A stretch of DNA of 64,000 bases from Acanthosepion lycidas. Its lineage: Eukaryota > Mollusca > Cephalopoda > Sepiida > Sepiidae. The notes under the pieces were generated by a model. The model had not been told where the DNA came from, searched no databases, and was given only the letters and a program-made list of their open reading frames with translations. Of this stretch, positions 38,002 through 52,039 are shown piece after piece (position 1 is the first letter of the stretch; every line of letters begins with the position of its first letter). Position numbers and translations under genes: made by a program. The stretch spans positions 4,150,634-4,214,633 of the forward strand of contig OZ010580.1 of the NCBI GenBank assembly GCA_963932145.1. The letters are read 5' to 3'.

Positions 38002-39417
38002 TAGCGACGTACGCAGTAGCTCGTCTCTTCATATTTTTAATTTTATTATGTATTTTTCAGTCAGAAATATCACGAATGGATAAATCAACTTTGATCACTG
38101 GATATAAAATATACAATTATAAATTGTTTCATCTTTCTAGAAAGTATATCTATACATTGACGTTTATAAGGAAGTTGGGATGGAAAACACTGAGTAATGA
38201 ATAAATGAACATTTCGATAATCAAGTCTTTATTTAATAACGGCCAAGACGTAGTAAAATAAACGCTGGAAATTTCAATACGCTTAAAACCGACTTTTGCT
38301 TTGCAATAGGGACTCGTATCACACAACGAATTTTCAAGTTGCGATGATTATACAAACTTTTGCAAGAAATTAGGCCAAAATATGGAAGGAAAAATTAACT
38401 GTTAAATGGAATTCATGTTTTATCACGATGAAAAACGTGTCAATTAAATGAGAATGAGAATAAAATCTTTCATGTCTGCCGGTTGAATATGAAATGATTT
38501 TTTGTCGAATTACACAGGTTTTAGCAATTATAAAAGAAAAGCGAAGTGAAAAAATTCAAAGAAAGTAACACCACGTCTACTATAATATGAGGTTACTTGA
38601 ATAGATCAATTCAATATGTCAGAATATATGCAAAGAAATAATTTCGCCAGCGATTGGAAGGAGAGTAACTGACTTACGCTCAGTAAAATGATATTCGTGA
38701 TAATAGCAATTTCAAAACAATGATGATGTTATACTTATTCAACTATTATTTATGTTTCGATAAAAGTTCATTGCATCTTTACAAATATGTGACAAGAGAT
38801 AAAAACTGAAAATCATACAAAACTTTAAGAGGAAATGAGTCGGGTTTCGTTGTCTCCAGAGCAAGCACTGAAATGAATTCATTATAACTGGCGAGTCACA
38901 CAAGCACACCAACACGCAACACTTGTAGGGTAAAAATATGTATTCCGACAAAGGTTTTCCTTCTTAATGTTCGACGTGATAGGAAACGAGAAAATGTGCA
39001 ACAGAAGTCTATCATATTAAGAGGAGACACGTGCGTGTAATTTTAACGCGGGAATGAATGGAAGGGCATGGATTTGCCGCTTATGGGGCGGAATGAAATA
39101 TTCAGTAAAAAAACAAACAAACATACGCGCACGAGAGACATCATGTATTGTACTATATACCATCAGATTATTACAATTTATCGTGTCGCTTGTATTGTGT
39201 GAAGTTGAAAAATCTTTTCGACGGTGCGAAAATTATAGAAAACAATATTGGATATAAAATAATGAAAATTGTTGTTTATCTCGGTGTAGAAATTTTCGAC
39301 TACTTCGATGTTGTTTGTACTCAGTAGTAATGTATATTCGATAGGAAATAAAAGTAATGAAACAATGTCTGTTTGACTGCTTGTTAAATAAAAGCTCATT
39401 TAAGAGTTTTGCAAATC

Positions 39418-39536
39418 GTTTACGGACATATCACGTTGAACACACCGGTTCTCGTCCGATCACCGAAGTTAAGCAACGTCGAGCCTGGTCAGTACTTGGA
39501 TGGGTGACCGCTTGGGAATACCAGGTGCTGTAAGTG
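39418..39536 (+). rRNA. 5S rRNA, unit 20 (C9A type)
   Basis: Only C9A differs. Doubled terminator present. Confidence 0.96.
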
Positions 39537-39945
39537 CTTTTTGCTTCTTTTGTCTGTGCTTTTTCTTCGAACCTTCAAATATTCACTAATTTTCGACGCT
39601 TTCACTATCTACTACTACATTTCTAACATAGAGATTTTGATTTGCTAAAATTTCCTTTAAATTTAAATTTTTTTTACGAAAAAATACAAAACATTGGCAC
39701 TGCATTGTTTTAGTCAAACAAATAAGACACGGATAATTCGAAAAATCTTGCCTCGATAAATTTATCAGGAACGGAATTCGAGTATCACATCTCTTCAAAT
39801 GGCACACGTAGAATCGAAGAACAACACTGATGAAAGCTGAAGGGCTTAAGAGACATCAGCATGTGGTCAAACGTAAGCGATCTGAGAGACACCTTTTACT
39901 GGATTAAAAGATTGCACGACAACACATTGGTGGTGACTACAACAT

Positions 39946-40016
39946 TGCATCGGCCGGGAATCGAACCCGGGCCGCCCGCGTGGCAGGCGAGCATTCTACC
40001 ACTGAACCACCGATGC
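39946..40016 (-). tRNA. tRNA-Gly(GCC), unit 21
   Basis: Consensus sequence. Confidence 0.97.
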
Positions 40017-41422
40017 TAGCGACGTACGCAGTAGCTCGTCTCTTCATATTTTTAATTTTATTATGTATTTTTCAGTCAGAAATATCACGAATGGATAAAT
40101 CAACTTTGATCACTGGATATAAAATATACAATTATAAATTGTTTCATCTTTCTAGAAAGTATATCTATACATTGACGTTTATAAGGAAGTTGGGATGGAA
40201 AACACTGAGTAATGAATAAATGAACATTTCGATAATCAAGTCTTTATTTAATAACGGCCAAGACGTAGTAAAATAAACGCTGGAAATTTCAATACGCTTA
40301 AAACCGACTTTTGCTTTGCAATAGGGACTCGTATCACACAACGAATTTTCAAGTTGCGATGATTATACAAACTTTTGCAAGAAATTAGGCCAAAATATGG
40401 AACGAAAAATTAACTGTTAAATGGAATTCATGTTTTATCACGATGAAAAACGTGTCAATTAAATGAGAATGAGAATAAAATCTTTCATGTCTGCCGGTTG
40501 AATATGAAATGATTTTTTGTCGAATTACACAGGTTTTAGCAATTATAAAAGAAAAGCGAAGTGAAAAAATTCAAAGAAAGTAACACCACGTCTACTATAA
40601 TATGAGGTTACTTGAATAGATCAATATGTCAGAATATATGCAAAGAAATAATTTCGCCAGCGATTGGAAGGAGAGTAACTGACTTACGCTCAGTAAAATG
40701 ATATTCGTGATAATAGCAATTTCAAAACAATGATGATGTTATACTTATTCAACTATTATTTATGTTTCGATAAAAGTTCATTGCATCTTTACAAATATGT
40801 GACAAGAGATAAAAACTGAAAATCATACAAAACTTTAAGAGGAAATGAGTCGGGTTTCGTTGTCTCCAGAGCAAGCACTGAAATGAATTCATTATAACTG
40901 GCGAGTCACACAAGCACACCAACACGCAACACTTGTAGGGTAAAAATATGTATTCCGACAAAGGTTTTCCTTCTTAATGTTCGACGTGATAGGAAACGAG
41001 AAAATGTGCAACAGAAGTCTATCATATTAAGAGGAGACACGTGCGTGTAATTTTAACGCGGGAATGAATGGAAGGGCATGGATTTGCCGCTTATGGGGCG
41101 GAATGAAATATTCAGTAAAAAAACAAACAAACATACGCGCACGAGAGACATCATGTACTATATACCGTCAGATTATTACAATTTATCGTGTCGCTTGTAT
41201 TGTGTGAAGTTGAAAAATCTTTTCGACGGTGCGAAAATTATAGAAAACAATATTGGATATAAAATAATGAAAATTGTTGTTTATCTCGGTGTAGAAATTT
41301 TCGACTACTTCGATGTTGTTTGTACTCAGTAGTAATGTATATTCGATAGGAAATAAAAGTAATGAAACAATGTCTGTTTGACTGCTTGTTAAATAAAAGC
41401 TCATTTAAGAGCTTTGCAAATC

Positions 41423-41541
41423 GTTTACGGCCATATCACGTTGAACACACCGGTTCTCGTCCGATCACCGAAGTTAAGCAACGTCGAGCCTGGTCAGTAC
41501 TTGGATGGGTGACCGCTTGGGAATACCAGGTGCTGTAAGTG
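41423..41541 (+). rRNA. 5S rRNA, unit 21 (consensus)
   Basis: Exact majority sequence, single terminator. Confidence 0.98.
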
Positions 41542-41928
41542 CTTTTTCTTCGAACCTTCAAATATTCACTAATTTTCGACGCTTTCACTATCTACTACTA
41601 CATTTCTAACATAGAGATTTTGATTTGCTAAAATTTCCTTTAAATTTAAATTTTTTTTACGAAAAAATACAAAACATTGGCACTGCATTGTTTTAGTCAA
41701 ACAAATAAGACACGGATAATTCGAAAAATCTTGCCTCGATAAATTTATCAGGAACGGAATTCGAGTATCACATCTCTTCAAATGGCACACGTAGAATCGA
41801 AGAACAACACTGATGAAAGCTGAAGGGCTTAAGAGACATCAGCATGTGGTCAAACGTAAGCGATCTGAGAGACACCTTTTACTGGATTAAAAGATTGCAC
41901 GACAACACATTGGTGGTGACTACAACAT

Positions 41929-41999
41929 TGCATCGGCCGGGAATCGAACCCGGGCCGCCCGCGTGGCAGGCGAGCATTCTACCACTGAACCACCGATGC
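41929..41999 (-). tRNA. tRNA-Gly(GCC), unit 22
   Basis: Consensus sequence. Confidence 0.97.
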
Positions 42000-43405
42000 T
42001 AGCGACGTACGCAGTAGCTCGTCTCTTCATATTTTTAATTTTATTATGTATTTTTCAGTCAGAAATATCACGAATGGATAAATCAACTTTGATCACTGGA
42101 TATAAAATATACAATTATAAATTGTTTCATCTTTCTAGAAAGTATATCTATACATTGACGTTTATAAGGAAGTTGGGATGGAAAACACTGAGTAATGAAT
42201 AAATGAACATTTCGATAATCAAGTCTTTATTTAATAACGGCCAAGACGTAGTAAAATAAACGCTGGAAATTTCAATACGCTTAAAACCGACTTTTGCTTT
42301 GCAATAGGGACTCGTATCACACAACGAATTTTCAAGTTGCGATGATTATACAAACTTTTGCAAGAAATTAGGCCAAAATATGGAACGAAAAATTAACTGT
42401 TAAATGGAATTCATGTTTTATCACGATGAAAAACGTGTCAATTAAATGAGAATGAGAATAAAATCTTTCATGTCTGCCGGTTGAATATGAAATGATTTTT
42501 TGTCGAATTACACAGGTTTTAGCAATTATAAAAGAAAAGCGAAGTGAAAAAATTCAAAGAAAGTAACACCACGTCTACTATAATATGAGGTTACTTGAAT
42601 AGATCAATATGTCAGAATATATGCAAAGAAATAATTTCGCCAGCGATTGGAAGGAGAGTAACTGACTTACGCTCAGTAAAATGATATTCGTGATAATAGC
42701 AATTTCAAAACAATGATGATGTTATACTTATTCAACTATTATTTATGTTTCGATAAAAGTTCATTGCATCTTTACAAATATGTGACAAGAGATAAAAACT
42801 GAAAATCATACAAAACTTTAAGAGGAAATGAGTCGGGTTTCGTTGTCTCCAGAGCAAGCACTGAAATGAATTCATTATAACTGGCGAGTCACACAAGCAC
42901 ACCAACACGCAACACTTGTAGGGTAAAAATATGTATTCCGACAAAGGTTTTCCTTCTTAATGTTCGACGTGATAGGAAACGAGAAAATGTGCAACAGAAG
43001 TCTATCATATTAAGAGGAGACACGTGCGTGTAATTTTAACGCGGGAATGAATGGAAGGGCATGGATTTGCCGCTTATGGGGCGGAATGAAATATTCAGTA
43101 AAAAAACAAACAAACATACGCGCACGAGAGACATCATGTACTATATACCGTCAGATTATCACAATTTATCGTGTCGCTTGTATTGTGTGAAGTTGAAAAA
43201 TCTTTTCGACGGTGCGAAAATTATAGAAAACAATATTGGATATAAAATAATGAAAATTGTTGTTTATCTCGGTGTAGAAATTTTCGACTACTTCGATGTT
43301 GTTTGTACTCAGTAGTAATGTATATTCGATAGGAAATAAAAGTAATGAAACAATGTCTGTTTGACTGCTTGTTAAATAAAAGCTCATTTAAGAGTTTTGC
43401 AAATC

Positions 43406-43524
43406 GTTTACGGCCATATCACGTTGAACACACCGGTTCTCGTCCGATCACCGAAGTTAAGCAACGTCGAGCCTGGTCAGTACTTGGATGGCTGACCGCT
43501 TGGGAATACCAGGTGCTGTAAGTG
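43406..43524 (+). rRNA. 5S rRNA, unit 22 (G87C type)
   Basis: Only G87C differs. Doubled terminator present. The unit carries the spacer marker GATTATCAC upstream. Confidence 0.96.
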
Positions 43525-43933
43525 CTTTTTGCTTCTTTTGTCTGTGCTTTTTCTTCGAACCTTCAAATATTCACTAATTTTCGACGCTTTCACTATCTAC
43601 TACTACATTTCTAACATAGAGATTTTGATTTGCTAAAATTTCCTTTAAATTTAAATTTTTTTTACGAAAAAATACAAAACATTGGCACTGCATTGTTTTA
43701 GTCAAACAAATAAGACACGGATAATTCGAAAAATCTTGCCTCGATAAATTTATCAGGAACGGAATTCGAGTATCACATCTCTTCAAATGGCACACGTAGA
43801 ATCGAAGAACAACACTGATGAAAGCTGAAGGGCTTAAGAGACATCAGCATGTGGTCAAACGTAAGCGATCTGAGAGACACCTTTTACTGGATTAAAAGAT
43901 TGCACGACAACACATTGGTGGTGACTACAACAT

Positions 43934-44004
43934 TGCATCGGCCGGGAATCGAACCCGGGCCGCCCGCGTGGCAGGCGAGCATTCTACCACTGAACCACCG
44001 ATGC
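43934..44004 (-). tRNA. tRNA-Gly(GCC), unit 23
   Basis: Consensus sequence. Confidence 0.97.
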
Positions 44005-45415
44005 TAGCGACGTACGCAGTAGCTCGTCTCTTCATATTTTTAATTTTATTATGTATTTTTCAGTCAGAAATATCACGAATGGATAAATCAACTTTGATCA
44101 CTGGATATAAAATATACAATTATAAATTGTTTCATCTTTCTAGAAAGTATATCTATACATTGACGTTTATAAGGAAGTTGGGATGGAAAACACTGAGTAA
44201 TGAATAAATGAACATTTCGATAATCAAGTCTTTATTTAATAACGGCCAAGACGTAGTAAAATAAACGCTGGAAATTTCAATACGCTTAAAACCGACTTTT
44301 GCTTTGCAATAGGGACTCGTATCACACAACGAATTTTCAAGTTGCGATGATTATACAAACTTTTGCAAGAAATTAGGCCAAAATATGGAAGGAAAAATTA
44401 ACTGTTAAATGGAATTCATGTTTTATCACGATGAAAAACGTGTCAATTAAATGAGAATGAGAATAAAATCTTTCATGTCTGCCGGTTGAATATGAAATGA
44501 TTTTTTGTCGAATTACACAGGTTTTAGCAATTATAAAAGAAAAGCGAAGTGAAAAAATTCAAAGAAAGTAACACCACGTCTACTATAATATGAGGTTACT
44601 TGAATAGATCAATTCAATATGTCAGAATATATGCAAAGAAATAATTTCGCCAGCGATTGGAAGGAGAGTAACTGACTTACGCTCAGTAAAATGATATTCG
44701 TGATAATAGCAATTTCAAAACAATGATGATGTTATACTTATTCAACTATTATTTATGTTTCGATAAAAGTTCATTGCATCTTTACAAATATGTGACAAGA
44801 GATAAAAACTGAAAATCATACAAAACTTTAAGAGGAAATGAGTCGGGTTTCGTTGTCTCCAGAGCAAGCACTGAAATGAATTCATTATAACTGGCGAGTC
44901 ACACAAGCACACCAACACGCAACACTTGTAGGGTAAAAATATGTATTCCGACAAAGGTTTTCCTTCTTAATGTTCGACGTGATAGGAAACGAGAAAATGT
45001 GCAACAGAAGTCTATCATATTAAGAGGAGACACGTGCGTGTAATTTTAACGCGGGAATGAATGGAAGGGCATGGATTTGCCGCTTATGGGGCGGAATGAA
45101 ATATTCAGTAAAAAAACAAACAAACATACGCGCACGAGAGACATCATGTACTATATACCGTCAGATTATCACAATTTATCGTGTCGCTTGTATTGTGTGA
45201 AGTTGAAAAATCTTTTCGACGGTGCGAAAATTATAGAAAACAATATTGGATATAAAATAATGAAAATTGTTGTTTATCTCGGTGTAGAAATTTTCGACTA
45301 CTTCGATGTTGTTTGTACTCAGTAGTAATGTATATTCGATAGGAAATAAAAGTAATGAAACAATGTCTGTTTGACTGCTTGTTAAATAAAAGCTCATTTA
45401 AGAGTTTTGCAAATC

Positions 45416-45534
45416 GTTTACGGCCATATCACGTTGAACACACCGGTTCTCGTCCGATCACCGAAGTTAAGCAACGTCGAGCCTGGTCAGTACTTGGATG
45501 GCTGACCGCTTGGGAATACCAGGTGCTGTAAGTG
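45416..45534 (+). rRNA. 5S rRNA, unit 23 (G87C type)
   Basis: Only G87C differs. Doubled terminator present. The left part of the unit carries markers otherwise typical of the C9A units. Confidence 0.96.
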
Positions 45535-45943
45535 CTTTTTGCTTCTTTTGTCTGTGCTTTTTCTTCGAACCTTCAAATATTCACTAATTTTCGACGCTTT
45601 CACTATCTACTACTACATTTCTAACATAGAGATTTTGATTTGCTAAAATTTCCTTTAAATTTAAATTTTTTTTACGAAAAAATACAAAACATTGGCACTG
45701 CATTGTTTTAGTCAAACAAATAAGACACGGATAATTCGAAAAATCTTGCCTCGATAAATTTATCAGGAACGGAATTCGAGTATCACATCTCTTCAAATGG
45801 CACACGTAGAATCGAAGAACAACACTGATGAAAGCTGAAGGGCTTAAGAGACATCAGCATGTGGTCAAACGTAAGCGATCTGAGAGACACCTTTTACTGG
45901 ATTAAAAGATTGCACGACAACACATTGGTGGTGACTACAACAT

Positions 45944-46014
45944 TGCATCGGCCGGGAATCGAACCCGGGCCGCCCGCGTGGCAGGCGAGCATTCTACCAC
46001 TGAACCACCGATGC
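45944..46014 (-). tRNA. tRNA-Gly(GCC), unit 24
   Basis: Consensus sequence. Confidence 0.97.
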
Positions 46015-47425
46015 TAGCGACGTACGCAGTAGCTCGTCTCTTCATATTTTTAATTTTATTATGTATTTTTCAGTCAGAAATATCACGAATGGATAAATCA
46101 ACTTTGATCACTGGATATAAAATATACAATTATAAATTGTTTCATCTTTCTAGAAAGTATATCTATACATTGACGTTTATAAGGAAGTTGGGATGGAAAA
46201 CACTGAGTAATGAATAAATGAACATTTCGATAATCAAGTCTTTATTTAATAACGGCCAAGACGTAGTAAAATAAACGCTGGAAATTTCAATACGCTTAAA
46301 ACCGACTTTTGCTTTGCAATAGGGACTCGTATCACACAACGAATTTTCAAGTTGCGATGATTATACAAACTTTTGCAAGAAATTAGGCCAAAATATGGAA
46401 GGAAAAATTAACTGTTAAATGGAATTCATGTTTTATCACGATGAAAAACGTGTCAATTAAATGAGAATGAGAATAAAATCTTTCATGTCTGCCGGTTGAA
46501 TATGAAATGATTTTTTGTCGAATTACACAGGTTTTAGCAATTATAAAAGAAAAGCGAAGTGAAAAAATTCAAAGAAAGTAACACCACGTCTACTATAATA
46601 TGAGGTTACTTGAATAGATCAATTCAATATGTCAGAATATATGCAAAGAAATAATTTCGCCAGCGATTGGAAGGAGAGTAACTGACTTACGCTCAGTAAA
46701 ATGATATTCGTGATAATAGCAATTTCAAAACAATGATGATGTTATACTTATTCAACTATTATTTATGTTTCGATAAAAGTTCATTGCATCTTTACAAATA
46801 TGTGACAAGAGATAAAAACTGAAAATCATACAAAACTTTAAGAGGAAATGAGTCGGGTTTCGTTGTCTCCAGAGCAAGCACTGAAATGAATTCATTATAA
46901 CTGGCGAGTCACACAAGCACACCAACACGCAACACTTGTAGGGTAAAAATATGTATTCCGACAAAGGTTTTCCTTCTTAATGTTCGACGTGATAGGAAAC
47001 GAGAAAATGTGCAACAGAAGTCTATCATATTAAGAGGAGACACGTGCGTGTAATTTTAACGCGGGAATGAATGGAAGGGCATGGATTTGCCGCTTATGGG
47101 GCGGAATGAAATATTCAGTAAAAAAACAAACAAACATACGCGCACGAGAGACATCATGTACTATATACCGTCAGATTATTACAATTTATCGTGTCGCTTG
47201 TATTGTGTGAAGTTGAAAAATCTTTTCGACGGTGCGAAAATTATAGAAAACAATATTGGATATAAAATAATGAAAATTGTTGTTTATCTCGGTGTAGAAA
47301 TTTTCGACTACTTCGATGTTGTTTGTACTCAGTAGTAATGTATATTCGATAGGAAATAAAAGTAATGAAACAATGTCTGTTTGACTGCTTGTTAAATAAA
47401 AGCTCATTTAAGAGTTTTGCAAATC

Positions 47426-47544
47426 GTTTACGGACATATCACGTTGAACACACCGGTTCTCGTCCGATCACCGAAGTTAAGCAACGTCGAGCCTGGTCAG
47501 TACTTGGATGGGTGACCGCTTGGGAATACCAGGTGCTGTAAGTG
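47426..47544 (+). rRNA. 5S rRNA, unit 24 (C9A type)
   Basis: Only C9A differs. Doubled terminator present. Confidence 0.96.
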
Positions 47545-47953
47545 CTTTTTGCTTCTTTTGTCTGTGCTTTTTCTTCGAACCTTCAAATATTCACTAATTT
47601 TCGACGCTTTCACTATCTACTACTACATTTCTAACATAGAGATTTTGATTTGCTAAAATTTCCTTTAAATTTAAATTTTTTTTACGAAAAAATACAAAAC
47701 ATTGGCACTGCATTGTTTTAGTCAAACAAATAAGACACGGATAATTCGAAAAATCTTGCCTCGATAAATTTATCAGGAACGGAATTCGAGTATCACATCT
47801 CTTCAAATGGCACACGTAGAATCGAAGAACAACACTGATGAAAGCTGAAGGGCTTAAGAGACATCAGCATGTGGTCAAACGTAAGCGATCTGAGAGACAC
47901 CTTTTACTGGATTAAAAGATTGCACGACAACACATTGGTGGTGACTACAACAT

Positions 47954-48024
47954 TGCATCGGCCGGGAATCGAACCCGGGCCGCCCGCGTGGCAGGCGAGC
48001 ATTCTACCACTGAACCACCGATGC
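47954..48024 (-). tRNA. tRNA-Gly(GCC), unit 25
   Basis: Consensus sequence. Confidence 0.97.
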
Positions 48025-49435
48025 TAGCGACGTACGCAGTAGCTCGTCTCTTCATATTTTTAATTTTATTATGTATTTTTCAGTCAGAAATATCACGAAT
48101 GGATAAATCAACTTTGATCACTGGATATAAAATATACAATTATAAATTGTTTCATCTTTCTAGAAAGTATATCTATACATTGACGTTTATAAGGAAGTTG
48201 GGATGGAAAACACTGAGTAATGAATAAATGAACATTTCGATAATCAAGTCTTTATTTAATAACGGCCAAGACGTAGTAAAATAAACGCTGGAAATTTCAA
48301 TACGCTTAAAACCGACTTTTGCTTTGCAATAGGGACTCGTATCACACAACGAATTTTCAAGTTGCGATGATTATACAAACTTTTGCAAGAAATTAGGCCA
48401 AAATATGGAAGGAAAAATTAACTGTTAAATGGAATTCATGTTTTATCACGATGAAAAACGTGTCAATTAAATGAGAATGAGAATAAAATCTTTCATGTCT
48501 GCCGGTTGAATATGAAATGATTTTTTGTCGAATTACACAGGTTTTAGCAATTATAAAAGAAAAGCGAAGTGAAAAAATTCAAAGAAAGTAACACCACGTC
48601 TACTATAATATGAGGTTACTTGAATAGATCAATTCAATATGTCAGAATATATGCAAAGAAATAATTTCGCCAGCGATTGGAAGGAGAGTAACTGACTTAC
48701 GCTCAGTAAAATGATATTCGTGATAATAGCAATTTCAAAACAATGATGATGTTATACTTATTCAACTATTATTTATGTTTCGATAAAAGTTCATTGCATC
48801 TTTACAAATATGTGACAAGAGATAAAAACTGAAAATCATACAAAACTTTAAGAGGAAATGAGTCGGGTTTCGTTGTCTCCAGAGCAAGCACTGAAATGAA
48901 TTCATTATAACTGGCGAGTCACACAAGCACACCAACACGCAACACTTGTAGGGTAAAAATATGTATTCCGACAAAGGTTTTCCTTCTTAATGTTCGACGT
49001 GATAGGAAACGAGAAAATGTGCAACAGAAGTCTATCATATTAAGAGGAGACACGTGCGTGTAATTTTAACGCGGGAATGAATGGAAGGGCATGGATTTGC
49101 CGCTTATGGGGCGGAATGAAATATTCAGTAAAAAAACAAACAAACATACGCGCACGAGAGACATCATGTACTATATACCGTCAGATTATTACAATTTATC
49201 GTGTCGCTTGTATTGTGTGAAGTTGAAAAATCTTTTCGACGGTGCGAAAATTATAGAAAACAATATTGGATATAAAATAATGAAAATTGTTGTTTATCTC
49301 GGTGTAGAAATTTTCGACTACTTCGATGTTGTTTGTACTCAGTAGTAATGTATATTCGATAGGAAATAAAAGTAATGAAACAATGTCTGTTTGACTGCTT
49401 GTTAAATAAAAGCTCATTTAAGAGTTTTGCAAATC

Positions 49436-49554
49436 GTTTACGGACATATCACGTTGAACACACCGGTTCTCGTCCGATCACCGAAGTTAAGCAACGTCGA
49501 GCCTGGTCAGTACTTGGATGGGTGACCGCTTGGGAATACCAGGTGCTGTAAGTG
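49436..49554 (+). rRNA. 5S rRNA, unit 25 (C9A type)
   Basis: Only C9A differs. Doubled terminator present. Units 24 and 25 share every marker I followed and both are 2,010 bp. Confidence 0.96.
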
Positions 49555-49963
49555 CTTTTTGCTTCTTTTGTCTGTGCTTTTTCTTCGAACCTTCAAATAT
49601 TCACTAATTTTCGACGCTTTCACTATCTACTACTACATTTCTAACATAGAGATTTTGATTTGCTAAAATTTCCTTTAAATTTAAATTTTTTTTACGAAAA
49701 AATACAAAACATTGGCACTGCATTGTTTTAGTCAAACAAATAAGACACGGATAATTCGAAAAATCTTGCCTCGATAAATTTATCAGGAACGGAATTCGAG
49801 TATCACATCTCTTCAAATGGCACACGTAGAATCGAAGAACAACACTGATGAAAGCTGAAGGGCTTAAGAGACATCAGCATGTGGTCAAACGTAAGCGATC
49901 TGAGAGACACCTTTTACTGGATTAAAAGATTGCACGACAACACATTGGTGGTGACTACAACAT

Positions 49964-50034
49964 TGCATCGGCCGGGAATCGAACCCGGGCCGCCCGCGTG
50001 GCAGGCGAGCATTCTACCACTGAACCACCGATGC
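49964..50034 (-). tRNA. tRNA-Gly(GCC), unit 26
   Basis: Consensus sequence. Confidence 0.97.
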
Positions 50035-51440
50035 TAGCGACGTACGCAGTAGCTCGTCTCTTCATATTTTTAATTTTATTATGTATTTTTCAGTCAGAAA
50101 TATCACGAATGGATAAATCAACTTTGATCACTGGATATAAAATATACAATTATAAATTGTTTCATCTTTCTAGAAAGTATATCTATACATTGACGTTTAT
50201 AAGGAAGTTGGGATGGAAAACACTGAGTAATGAATAAATGAACATTTCGATAATCAAGTCTTTATTTAATAACGGCCAAGACGTAGTAAAATAAACGCTG
50301 GAAATTTCAATACGCTTAAAACCGACTTTTGCTTTGCAATAGGGACTCGTATCACACAACGAATTTTCAAGTTGCGATGATTATACAAACTTTTGCAAGA
50401 AATTAGGCCAAAATATGGAACGAAAAATTAACTGTTAAATGGAATTCATGTTTTATCACGATGAAAAACGTGTCAATTAAATGAGAATGAGAATAAAATC
50501 TTTCATGTCTGCCGGTTGAATATGAAATGATTTTTTGTCGAATTACACAGGTTTTAGCAATTATAAAAGAAAAGCGAAGTGAAAAAATTCAAAGAAAGTA
50601 ACACCACGTCTACTATAATATGAGGTTACTTGAATAGATCAATATGTCAGAATATATGCAAAGAAATAATTTCGCCAGCGATTGGAAGGAGAGTAACTGA
50701 CTTACGCTCAGTAAAATGATATTCGTGATAATAGCAATTTCAAAACAATGATGATGTTATACTTATTCAACTATTATTTATGTTTCGATAAAAGTTCATT
50801 GCATCTTTACAAATATGTGACAAGAGATAAAAACTGAAAATCATACAAAACTTTAAGAGGAAATGAGTCGGGTTTCGTTGTCTCCAGAGCAAGCACTGAA
50901 ATGAATTCATTATAACTGGCGAGTCACACAAGCACACCAACACGCAACACTTGTAGGGTAAAAATATGTATTCCGACAAAGGTTTTCCTTCTTAATGTTC
51001 GACGTGATAGGAAACGAGAAAATGTGCAACAGAAGTCTATCATATTAAGAGGAGACACGTGCGTGTAATTTTAACGCGGGAATGAATGGAAGGGCATGGA
51101 TTTGCCGCTTATGGGGCGGAATGAAATATTCAGTAAAAAAACAAACAAACATACGCGCACGAGAGACATCATGTACTATATACCGTCAGATTATCACAAT
51201 TTATCGTGTCGCTTGTATTGTGTGAAGTTGAAAAATCTTTTCGACGGTGCGAAAATTATAGAAAACAATATTGGATATAAAATAATGAAAATTGTTGTTT
51301 ATCTCGGTGTAGAAATTTTCGACTACTTCGATGTTGTTTGTACTCAGTAGTAATGTATATTCGATAGGAAATAAAAGTAATGAAACAATGTCTGTTTGAC
51401 TGCTTGTTAAATAAAAGCTCATTTAAGAGTTTTGCAAATC

Positions 51441-51559
51441 GTTTACGGACATATCACGTTGAACACACCGGTTCTCGTCCGATCACCGAAGTTAAGCAAC
51501 GTCGAGCCTGGTCAGTACTTGGATGGGTGACCGCTTGGGAATACCAGGTGCTGTAAGTG
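51441..51559 (+). rRNA. 5S rRNA, unit 26 (C9A type)
   Basis: Only C9A differs. Doubled terminator present, the last in the window. The left part of the unit is of the G87C background. Confidence 0.96.
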
Positions 51560-51968
51560 CTTTTTGCTTCTTTTGTCTGTGCTTTTTCTTCGAACCTTCA
51601 AATATTCACTAATTTTCGACGCTTTCACTATCTACTACTACATTTCTAACATAGAGATTTTGATTTGCTAAAATTTCCTTTAAATTTAAATTTTTTTTAC
51701 GAAAAAATACAAAACATTGGCACTGCATTGTTTTAGTCAAACAAATAAGACACGGATAATTCGAAAAATCTTGCCTCGATAAATTTATCAGGAACGGAAT
51801 TCGAGTATCACATCTCTTCAAATGGCACACGTAGAATCGAAGAACAACACTGATGAAAGCTGAAGGGCTTAAGAGACATCAGCATGTGGTCAAACGTAAG
51901 CGATCTGAGAGACACCTTTTACTGGATTAAAAGATTGCACGACAACACATTGGTGGTGACTACAACAT

Positions 51969-52039
51969 TGCATCGGCCGGGAATCGAACCCGGGCCGCCC
52001 GCGTGGCAGGCGAGCATTCTACCACTGAACCACCGATGC
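51969..52039 (-). tRNA. tRNA-Gly(GCC), unit 27
   Basis: Consensus sequence. Confidence 0.97.

Larger units (their letters stand above)
35827..41829 (+). repeat. Three-unit block, copy 3 (units 19-21)
   Basis: Directly follows copy 2 with the same types and length, so these two are adjacent tandem copies. Unit 22 looks like the start of a fourth. Confidence 0.75.
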
